Assembly (NCBI GenBank): GCA_903930085.1
Contig: CAIYXD010000050.1
Coordinates: 1 to 6,584 of the forward strand
Source: an uncultured Flavobacteriia bacterium
GTDB lineage: Bacteria; Bacteroidota; Bacteroidia; Flavobacteriales_D; Crocinitomicaceae
DNA: 6,584 nucleotides
Reading direction: 5' to 3'
Shown here: piece by piece, positions 1-5,523 of the stretch
Numbering within the stretch: position 1 is the stretch's first letter
How the letters are laid out: each line of letters starts with the position of its first letter
The notes under the pieces: model-generated
What the model was told of the DNA's origin: nothing
Databases searched by the model: none
What the model saw: the letters and a program-made list of their open reading frames with translations, nothing else
Program-made: the position numbers and the translations under genes

Positions 1-1491
1 GCGTTAACCTTTATTAAAGACTTTTGGATTCTCCTCATTTTTCTAGCTGTATTTGCTTTTCTTTCAGAATGGTTGTATCGAAAAACAAAAAATTCCTACG
101 ACGCATCTCAAAAAACACTGTGGCCATTGCTGGTAAATGTTCTCCTTTTTCTTCCCATTATAATCATCGTTGGACGTGGCGGTTTTCAGCTGAAACCTAT
201 TGGGATGATGGAAGCGTCAAAATTCAGTAATCCGGAGAATTCAGCACTTGTTCTGAACACTCCTTTCACCATGATAAAATCTTATGGAAAGGAAAGGCTC
301 GAAATAAAAAACTACTATTCGCTCGAGGAAGAACTTAAAATTTTCAATCCAATACAAATTAGTAAGCCGCAGCATATTTTACCAGACGGAACAAATGTTG
401 TGGTGATCATTCTAGAAAGTTTCGGAAATGAATTCGTTGGGGCTTTTAATGGCGCAAGAAGTTATACACCATTTTTCGATTCAATTATCGGACAATCTTT
501 AACGTTTGAAAATGGTATTGCAAATGGAAAAAAATCCATTGAAGCAGTCCCTGCAATTCTTGCTTCCATTCCAAGTTTAATGGACAATCCATATATTTCA
601 TCCCCTTACGGAAACAATAAAATCGAGTCTTTAGCTTCTATATTAAAAAAGGACGGATACGCAACCGCTTTTTACCATGGTGCAACAAATGGTTCCATGC
701 GTTTTGATGGCTTTGCAGCACAAGCAGGATTTGATAATTACCTTGGGCGATACGAATACAACAACGACAAACATTTTGATAAAACATGGGGAATCTTGGA
801 TGAATATTTCAATCCTTGGACGGCTAAACAATTAACAAAATTGAAAGAGCCATTCTTTGGAACACTCTTTACACTTTCCTCCCATCACCCCTATTATATT
901 CCGTCACACATGCGATTACGCGTTAGAAAAGGAAGACAACCAATCGCTGCGTCCATAAATTATGGCGATATCTCCTTGCGGAAATTCTTTGAAGAAGCAA
1001 AAAAACAACCGTGGTACGAAAACACCTTATTTGTTTTAGTTGCCGACCACACTCCTGCAACAAATGATCCTATTTATAACCAAAGAAGGTTCATGTATAA
1101 AATTCCAATTGCTTTTTATCACCCATCAAAACTCCTAAAAGCAAAAAGGGAACCGATTATCTTTCAACAATTGGATATAATGCCTACTATTTTAGATCTT
1201 CTAAATATAAAAACAAAATACTATTCCTATGGAAAATCTTACTTCAACAAGTCTGAAAGAGAAGCAATTACCTATCTAGAAGGATCGTATTTTTACTTTT
1301 TGAAAAATCACATGTACACCTATTCGAATGAAAAGGCACGAAATTTGTATGGTTTTGAAAATCGAAAAGAGCCAGCGATTGACTCTCTTTCCTTCTTTAA
1401 ATCGGAAAGTAAAACTGTTGAAAAGCGCATAAAAGCAATAATTCAGCGGTATAATCGCGACTTGATTCATAACAAAACGGTAGTAGAATGA
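1..1491 (+). CDS. LTA synthase family sulfatase-type membrane transferase (5' partial)
   Basis: The frame is open from base 1, so the protein starts upstream; the TTG at 73 lies inside the reading frame and is not the start. The visible 496 residues begin with two hydrophobic helices (about 8-25 and 41-58), probably the last ones of a multi-helix anchor, followed by an exported alkaline-phosphatase/sulfatase-fold domain. Metal-site and catalytic motifs are visible: VVVIILES with Glu139, NGKKSIEAVP with Ser179 as likely nucleophile, LSSHHPYYIP (His295/296) and VADHTP with Asp349-His350. Family members (LtaS, OpgB) move glycerol-phosphate from phosphatidylglycerol to an acceptor at the outer face of the cytoplasmic membrane, releasing diacylglycerol. 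The acceptor here is unknown; a phosphoethanolamine transferase-like role is less likely but possible. Usual family length is about 600-650 aa, so roughly 100-150 residues are missing to the left. The stop overlaps the next start (ATGA). Family assignment is firm; substrate is inferred. Confidence 0.88.
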   Translation, partial: ALTFIKDFWILLIFLAVFAFLSEWLYRKTKNSYDASQKTLWPLLVNVLLFLPIIIIVGRGGFQLKPIGMMEASKFSNPENSALVLNTPFTMIKSYGKERLEIKNYYSLEEELKIFNPIQISKPQHILPDGTNVVVIILESFGNEFVGAFNGARSYTPFFDSIIGQSLTFENGIANGKKSIEAVPAILASIPSLMDNPYISSPYGNNKIESLASILKKDGYATAFYHGATNGSMRFDGFAAQAGFDNYLGRYEYNNDKHFDKTWGILDEYFNPWTAKQLTKLKEPFFGTLFTLSSHHPYYIPSHMRLRVRKGRQPIAASINYGDISLRKFFEEAKKQPWYENTLFVLVADHTPATNDPIYNQRRFMYKIPIAFYHPSKLLKAKREPIIFQQLDIMPTILDLLNIKTKYYSYGKSYFNKSEREAITYLEGSYFYFLKNHMYTYSNEKARNLYGFENRKEPAIDSLSFFKSESKTVEKRIKAIIQRYNRDLIHNKTVVE

Positions 1492-2378
1492 AGCAAAAAA
1501 TCCGATTTATCATCAACCCTATTTCTGGCGTAGGATCAAAGGGTGAGTTACCTCAGATTATTAAGGAAAACCTAGATCTTTCCAAATTCGACTACGATAT
1601 TGCTATAACAGAATATAAAAATCACGCAAAAGAAATCGCCTACCAAGCATCTCTAGAAGGAATAGACATTATTTGCGCAGTAGGTGGCGATGGCTCTGTG
1701 CATGAAGTTGGAACGGCATTGATTGGAACGCAAACAAAACTAGCGATTTTACCATGTGGTTCTGGAAATGGACTCGCACGCCATTTAGGAATTCCGATGA
1801 ATTTAGCCAAAGCTATTCACTGTATCAATAACGATGATTCCATTAGAATGGATACTGTTTTAGTGAATGACAAGCCTTTTCTAGGTATTGGAGGTTATGG
1901 CTTTGATGCCTTAATCGCAAAGAAATTTGATAGTTACCATAGAAGAGGATTTTGGAGTTATGTAAAACTTGTGATTAGAGAATTTATTCGATACAATCCA
2001 ATAAATATTTCTGTGGATCTAAATGGTGAAATTAAAAGCATGCCAGTTGTGCTTTGTACGATCGCAAATTCCTCTGAATTTGGAAATGGATTTGTCGTTT
2101 CACCAACCTCAAAAATCACAGATGGAAAAATTGAATTATGCTTATTAAAACCATTTTCAATTTGGTCAGCACCAAGTGTAGCTTACCGTTTTTTTAAACG
2201 AACATCGCACAAATCAAAGTTTTCAGAAGTTATTTCCTTTGAAAAAGCAAGAATAAAACTATCGCAAAACATTGCACATTACGATGGTGAACCATTTGAT
2301 GTGCGGGAAGAATTGAATGTTCAGGTTATTCCAAGCAGCTTAAATATATTAATTGGTTCAAACGCCAGCAATAAGTAA
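1488..2378 (+). CDS. YegS/DgkB-type diacylglycerol (lipid) kinase
   Basis: This is a complete 296-aa soluble lipid kinase of the diacylglycerol kinase catalytic-domain family, within the usual 290-310 aa. The N-terminal nucleotide-binding half shows the NPISG motif (residues 10-14), GGDGSVHEV (66-74, the GGDG loop) and LPCGSGNGLARHLGIP (88-103). The C-terminal beta-sandwich half shows GYGFDALIA (137-145), TDGKIEL (211-217) and HYDGE (264-268), the last carrying the Asp/Glu pair expected near the active site. The family phosphorylates diacylglycerol or related lipids with ATP at the inner membrane face. The ATG lies in the ATGA overlap with the transferase stop, which suggests translational coupling and joint use. 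The exact lipid (diacylglycerol, sphingoid base or another) cannot be read from the sequence; bmrU/yegS/dgkB-like names would be guesses. Confidence 0.9.
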   Translation: MKQKIRFIINPISGVGSKGELPQIIKENLDLSKFDYDIAITEYKNHAKEIAYQASLEGIDIICAVGGDGSVHEVGTALIGTQTKLAILPCGSGNGLARHLGIPMNLAKAIHCINNDDSIRMDTVLVNDKPFLGIGGYGFDALIAKKFDSYHRRGFWSYVKLVIREFIRYNPINISVDLNGEIKSMPVVLCTIANSSEFGNGFVVSPTSKITDGKIELCLLKPFSIWSAPSVAYRFFKRTSHKSKFSEVISFEKARIKLSQNIAHYDGEPFDVREELNVQVIPSSLNILIGSNASNK

Positions 2379-2381
2379 ATT

Positions 2382-2837
2382 ATGTCCTTTATAGATTTAG
2401 ACATTTCAGAATTAATCCAAAAATTAGATACGCTTTCTCCTTCTGCTAAAGCGGAATGGGGTGAAATGTCTGCACAACGCATGGTCGAACATTTATCCGA
2501 TAGCATCATGATTTCTTCTGGGAAAAAGAAATTTCCACTAGAAATTACGGAAGATCGAATTTCAAAAATGCAGGAATTTTTAGCTTCCGATAAACCTATG
2601 GCACGAAATATCGAAGTTCCATTTGCAAAAAAGAATACGGCATTGCGCCACGATGAAATTGAATTGTCTATCGATGAATTTTTATTGGAATGGATCGACT
2701 TTGAAGAACATTTTGGTGAAAATGAAAACCGAACAGAGCAACATCCGTATTATGGTGATTTGAATTATGAACAATGGTGTCGCCTACATGCAAAGCATAT
2801 TTCTCACCATTTCGAGCAATTCAATCTTTTAAAATAA
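2382..2837 (+). CDS. DUF1569 (DinB-like fold) protein
   Basis: This 151-aa protein starts 3 nt after the kinase stop and is probably the third gene of the same transcript. It looks like the DUF1569 family of the DinB/YfiT-like four-helix-bundle group. The N-terminal part has the typical WGEMSAQRMVEHL stretch (26-38), the middle has HPYYGDLN (121-128), and the C-terminus ends in HAKHISHHFEQFNLL (136-150). His37, His139 and His143 form a plausible metal triad with the H-x3-H spacing of DinB-like proteins. No signal peptide or membrane segment is seen, so it should be cytoplasmic. The biochemical role is unknown; DinB-fold relatives include thiol transferases and metal-dependent hydrolases. From memory, similar sequences occur fused to PaaZ-type proteins in flavobacteria, so automated labels such as oxepin-CoA hydrolase would be misleading: this protein has no dehydrogenase or hydratase domain. 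Confidence 0.75.
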   Translation: MSFIDLDISELIQKLDTLSPSAKAEWGEMSAQRMVEHLSDSIMISSGKKKFPLEITEDRISKMQEFLASDKPMARNIEVPFAKKNTALRHDEIELSIDEFLLEWIDFEEHFGENENRTEQHPYYGDLNYEQWCRLHAKHISHHFEQFNLLK

Positions 2838-2841
2838 ACAG

Positions 2842-2861
2842 ACGGAATTATTTCTTTCCGT
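2842..2861. terminator. Weak possible bidirectional terminator hairpin
   Basis: The inverted repeat ACGGAA (2842-2847) and TTCCGT (2856-2861), with an 8-nt loop, lies at the junction of two convergent genes. It covers the stop codon of the - strand gene. Neither side has a strong T-run: the + side continues TTCC and the - side CTGTTTATTTT. Position favours a shared terminator, but the 6-bp stem is short, so this is tentative. Confidence 0.25.
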
Positions 2862-3135
2862 TTCCTATTGCTTTCACCTTGTTTTCTGCAGGAACTGTCT
2901 GGATTTCAGTTTTCTTCGATTTTTCTGATTTTGCAGGAATAGACGGAGAAGGAACAACCGTTGAAGGCGATGTCGTAGACGCAGGAGTAGATTCATTCTT
3001 TAATTCAGAAGCAGGCGCAGCAGGAATTCTTTTTACCTGTTTTTTTGCAGCTTCTTTTTCAGAAACCTGAGCACTAGCTCCGAAAGAAATAGCAGTTAAA
3101 ACTGCCACCGTTAAAATTTTAGAAAATGTTTTCAT
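2848..3135 (-). CDS. Small secreted Lys/Pro/Ser-rich protein of unknown function
   Basis: This 95-aa ORF begins with a clear Sec signal peptide: MKTFSK, a hydrophobic core (ILTVAVLTAISFG) and the cleavage site ASA|Q after residue 22, a common Bacteroidetes pattern. The predicted 73-aa mature chain is low-complexity and probably disordered, with a Ser/Thr/Pro-rich middle (about 48-69). It has 14 Lys/Arg against 7 Glu, and no aromatic residue, Cys, His, Met or Asp. No lipobox Cys and no C-terminal sorting domain are seen, so it is likely periplasmic or loosely envelope-associated. The start is supported by adenines at -3, -6 and -12, positions reported to favour initiation in Flavobacterium. 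It converges on the DUF1569 gene, with the two stops 10 nt apart. I do not recognise a family. The + strand frame opposite has no such coding signals. Confidence 0.7.
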   Translation of the reverse strand: MKTFSKILTVAVLTAISFGASAQVSEKEAAKKQVKRIPAAPASELKNESTPASTTSPSTVVPSPSIPAKSEKSKKTEIQTVPAENKVKAIGNGKK

Positions 3136-3253
3136 AGTTTTACTTTTATATTCACCAATTGACTGCTCTTAAGCTTTCCGAATAATTATAAGAATAAAAC
3201 TAATCAAAAAATGATTCGCAACATACTTTATCCGTGTAAAATTTAATTTCAAT
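3136..3253. other. Divergent intergenic region
   Basis: This AT-rich spacer of 118 bp separates the - strand secreted-protein gene from the + strand small membrane ORF. It should hold the promoter of the former and possibly of the latter. I see no tRNA-like fold, strong palindrome or repeat in it. Confidence 0.6.
3179..3208 (-). promoter_or_regulatory. Candidate Bacteroidetes-type promoter for the secreted protein gene
   Basis: On the - strand a TTTG (complement of CAAA at 3205-3208) is followed after 18 nt by ATTATTCG (complement of 3179-3186). This resembles the Bacteroidetes -33 TTTG and -7 TAnnTTTG elements with acceptable spacing, but the -7 box is imperfect. It would leave a leader of about 40 nt before the ATG at 3135. 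Inferred from pattern only. Confidence 0.3.
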
Positions 3254-3409
3254 ATGATACTAATCTATTCCTTCGCAATCGGCAGTGTTTTGGGAACACT
3301 AAATTACCTTTATTTCCGCAGACAAGGCTATACTTCTTATACCATACTAATTCTCGGTGTTTTCGCCTTTACTTCTATTTCATTTACCTTTTTGAAATTC
3401 TTTCTTTAA
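3254..3409 (+). CDS. Putative 51-aa two-helix small membrane protein
   Basis: An ATG at 3254 opens 51 codons ending in TAA at 3407-3409. The peptide has a hydrophobic segment (residues 1-20, starting MILIYSFAIG), a short basic turn (YFRRQGY, 20-26), and a second hydrophobic segment (about 29-51, including ILILGVFAFT) ending FLKFFL. This is the layout of a small helical-hairpin inner-membrane protein; the positive turn would place the loop in the cytoplasm and both ends outside. It fills most of what would otherwise be a 301-bp gap before the EI24-like gene and lies on the same strand, 27 nt upstream of it. A/T-rich sequence with A at -3 precedes the ATG, but there is no Shine-Dalgarno and no clear promoter. 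No family is recognised, and a chance ORF in AT-rich DNA is not excluded. Confidence 0.5.
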   Translation: MILIYSFAIGSVLGTLNYLYFRRQGYTSYTILILGVFAFTSISFTFLKFFL

Positions 3410-3420
3410 GCAATTTTTAG

Positions 3421-3428
3421 TACCTTCG
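3421..3428 (+). promoter_or_regulatory. Candidate -7 promoter element before the EI24-like gene
   Basis: TACCTTCG matches the Bacteroidetes -7 consensus TAnnTTTG at all but one position and lies 8 nt before the ATG at 3437, which would give a very short leader. A TTTG at 3391-3394 is 26 nt upstream, longer than the usual spacing, so the -33 partner is weak. If real, the EI24-mutA-mutB block has its own promoter, separate from the small ORF upstream. Confidence 0.35.
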
Positions 3429-3436
3429 TCTAGCTT

Positions 3437-4174
3437 ATGAAGTCAGCAATTCAACTGCATATAATTGGAATTAAAAGTGCTTTTACAGTCCTTTCTGAAG
3501 GTAAATTTCTTCTGTTTTTTATTCCAGGCACACTAATTGGTTTATTCTTTTGGACGATTTCTATTTTCACGGAAACCGTTGCAAGTTCCTTTTCATTTTT
3601 AGAAAGTATTCCAATAATCGGTTCCTATTTGCTTTCTGGTGTAAAAGGAACATTCGGTATCGTGAATTATATAATGGATCAACTTTTTGTTTTCTTCATT
3701 TTAACACTACTTTCCCCTTTCAACTCGATTCTCAGTGAGAAAATGGATAGTTCCATTACCGGAAAAACCTATCCGTTTGATTTTTTCAATGTGATTAGCA
3801 GCATAATCCGAATGATTTGTATTGTTTTCATAGCTGTTATACTTGAACTTATTGTTCTTGGGATGTATTGGATTATTTCTAGGATTTTAGGGTTTCATTT
3901 ATTAGATCAAATGGCGTTTTTTTGCATCGCTGCATTTTTTTACGGATTATCTTTTTACGACTATAGCCTCGAAAGAGATCAACTTAGCGTACTAAAAAGT
4001 TTGAAGTTTACCTTTTTTAATTTTCCAATCGTTCTGTTAACGGGCAGTATTTTTCTCGCTATATATTATATTCCAGTTATAGGAGTAATTATTTCGCCAG
4101 TGATAACTGTGCTGATTTCTACCTATATTTATCTACAAATAAATGTTTCAACTTTGAATTCAACAGCAGCATGA
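3437..4174 (+). CDS. EI24/CysZ-like multi-pass membrane protein
   Basis: This 245-aa integral membrane protein has hydrophobic segments at about 24-44, 80-96, 120-148, 158-175 and a long one at 195-232. Two stretches fit the EI24 domain family: LLSPFNSILSEKM (91-103, the SP...EK element) and SFYDYSLERDQLSVLKSL (172-189), which precedes the last hydrophobic region. The proteobacterial relative CysZ is a sulfate uptake protein, but Bacteroidetes members are usually annotated only by domain, so sulfate transport should not be assumed; no cysteine-synthesis genes are nearby. The start ATG follows a promoter-like TACCTTCG. Its stop overlaps the mutA start (ATGA), so it is probably cotranscribed and translationally coupled with methylmalonyl-CoA mutase, an association whose meaning is unclear. 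Confidence 0.8.
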   Translation: MKSAIQLHIIGIKSAFTVLSEGKFLLFFIPGTLIGLFFWTISIFTETVASSFSFLESIPIIGSYLLSGVKGTFGIVNYIMDQLFVFFILTLLSPFNSILSEKMDSSITGKTYPFDFFNVISSIIRMICIVFIAVILELIVLGMYWIISRILGFHLLDQMAFFCIAAFFYGLSFYDYSLERDQLSVLKSLKFTFFNFPIVLLTGSIFLAIYYIPVIGVIISPVITVLISTYIYLQINVSTLNSTAA

Positions 4175-5523
4175 TAGGACTAAAATCAACCTTTCCCTCC
4201 AATTCGCTTGAAGATTGGATTGTGCAATTAAAAAAAGATCTGAAAGGAGATGATTTTTCAACGTTACACCGTCATAATCAAATAGAAGAAATCGAATTCC
4301 CAACATATCACCATGCAGAAAGTGGTGAGATTGTAGGTCAAGTACCTGGTAAATATCCATTTACACGCGGCCTAAAAACAGCAAAAAACGAATGGAACAA
4401 TGGGCATTTAATTCTAGTAAAAGAGGAGGGAATTGCAAACACGAAAGCTTTGGAACTATTGATGAAAGGCTGCGATTTACTAATATTTGACCTCTCGAAT
4501 TTACATTCCAACGAATGGGTAAAATTATTTGAAGGAATTCAATTTGAATACATTACAGCGCAATTTAAATTAAGTAACAGCAAGCAATTTGAAAGTTTAA
4601 AAAACTTTTTCCACCAAGAAATTCCAAAAACAATTCGGTTCAATTGTGATTTTGTGGATCAAGAAGACACCGAACTATTCGAAAAATTAGCAAAATATTC
4701 TTCCCAAGTACAAATTCCATTTTGTTTTGTCGATGGTTTTTCCGTGCAACAAGCAGGCGCGACAACTTGGCAAGAAATAGCATTTTGCATATCTGCAGGT
4801 CATGCTTACCTTAATCGCTTAATCCAGCTTGGCTTCACGATTGATCAAGCTGCAGCTTGTATACATTTTTCAATAGGAATTGGTTCAAACTATTTTATGG
4901 AAATTGCAAAAATCCGAGCACTAAAACAAGTTTGGGCAGCTGTAATAAAAGAATATACACCCGTTCATACCTGCACTTTTAACTGTGCGATAACCGCAAA
5001 TATTGGATGGACAAATAAATCACTTTTGGATCCACACACAAATTTATTGCGCCAAACAACCGAAGTAATGTCTGCGATTTCTGGTGGAATAGATGCTGTT
5101 GTTGTTTATCCTTACGATAGTCTTTCTTCGAATGGGACAAGTGTTTTAGCGGAAAGAATGGCATTGAATATTCCGTTAATTCTAAAAGAAGAAAGTTATT
5201 TTGATGGCGTGATCGATCCATTGGGTGGAAGTTATGTATTGGAAGAGTTAACACAAAATATTGCACGAAAAGCATGGCACTTTTTTCAATCACTAGAGGA
5301 ACAAGGCGGGATTTTCAATCAAGAAGTACAAAATACACTTGCTGCATCGGTTCTTGCGAAGGCAGATCTGAAAACAGAAGAAATACGAAGCGGAAAGAAA
5401 ACGCTGATTGGGATAAATAAATACCCTAACAATTTACCAGAATCGAATTATTTTCTAGCGCAAAAAACGTATCTAGGGATGCAACAACTTATTTTTGAAC
5501 GCGCATTAATTGCTGTACAATGA
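4171..5523 (+). CDS. mutA: Methylmalonyl-CoA mutase small (beta) subunit, short form
   Basis: This 450-aa protein is the non-catalytic partner of the MutB encoded immediately downstream; the heterodimer interconverts succinyl-CoA and methylmalonyl-CoA in propionate metabolism using adenosylcobalamin. The N-terminus (FPSNSLEDWIVQLKKDLKG, 8-26) is typical of MutA. The TIM-barrel region contains DGFSVQQAGATTWQEIAF (188-205), aligned with SGYHMQEAGAT of catalytic subunits; the catalytic His is Ser191 here. Later come IGIGSNYFMEIAKIRA (235-250), IDPLGGSYVLEELT (348-361) and LIGINKYPN (412-420), which is close to the end of the barrel domain. The protein stops soon after, so it lacks the C-terminal cobalamin-type domain of long MutA proteins of about 640 aa; shorter versions are usual in flavobacteria as far as I recall. 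It starts in an ATGA overlap with the EI24-like gene and ends in one with mutB. The frame is intact. Confidence 0.93.
   Translation: MIGLKSTFPSNSLEDWIVQLKKDLKGDDFSTLHRHNQIEEIEFPTYHHAESGEIVGQVPGKYPFTRGLKTAKNEWNNGHLILVKEEGIANTKALELLMKGCDLLIFDLSNLHSNEWVKLFEGIQFEYITAQFKLSNSKQFESLKNFFHQEIPKTIRFNCDFVDQEDTELFEKLAKYSSQVQIPFCFVDGFSVQQAGATTWQEIAFCISAGHAYLNRLIQLGFTIDQAAACIHFSIGIGSNYFMEIAKIRALKQVWAAVIKEYTPVHTCTFNCAITANIGWTNKSLLDPHTNLLRQTTEVMSAISGGIDAVVVYPYDSLSSNGTSVLAERMALNIPLILKEESYFDGVIDPLGGSYVLEELTQNIARKAWHFFQSLEEQGGIFNQEVQNTLAASVLAKADLKTEEIRSGKKTLIGINKYPNNLPESNYFLAQKTYLGMQQLIFERALIAVQ

Noticed and set aside
73..75. TTG as start of the LTA-synthase-like gene
   Set aside because: The frame stays open to base 1 and encodes part of a membrane helix upstream of the TTG, as expected of an internal position in this family.
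24..230. 68-codon + strand ORF at the left edge
   Set aside because: It is out of frame within the transferase coding sequence and has no features of its own.
2382..2837. Reading the DUF1569 gene as oxepin-CoA hydrolase or another phenylacetate-pathway enzyme
   Set aside because: The 151-aa protein has no hydratase or dehydrogenase motifs; similarity would come only from a DUF1569-like extension found on some longer proteins.
2774..3070. 98-codon + strand ORF opposite the secreted-protein gene
   Set aside because: It overlaps the end of the DUF1569 gene and lies antisense to an ORF with a clean signal peptide. Its Gly/Ala/Asp/Phe-rich composition is what the reverse complement of a Lys/Pro/Ser/Thr-rich coding sequence gives.
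3136..3253. Possible RNA gene or riboswitch (for example a cobalamin element) upstream of the mutase block
   Set aside because: The spacer is short and AT-rich, with no B12-box-like conserved sequence or strong stem, and another ORF lies between it and the mutase block.
4979..5293. 104-codon - strand ORF inside mutA
   Set aside because: It lies fully inside a well-supported conserved gene, has no recognisable domain, and is explained as an antisense shadow.
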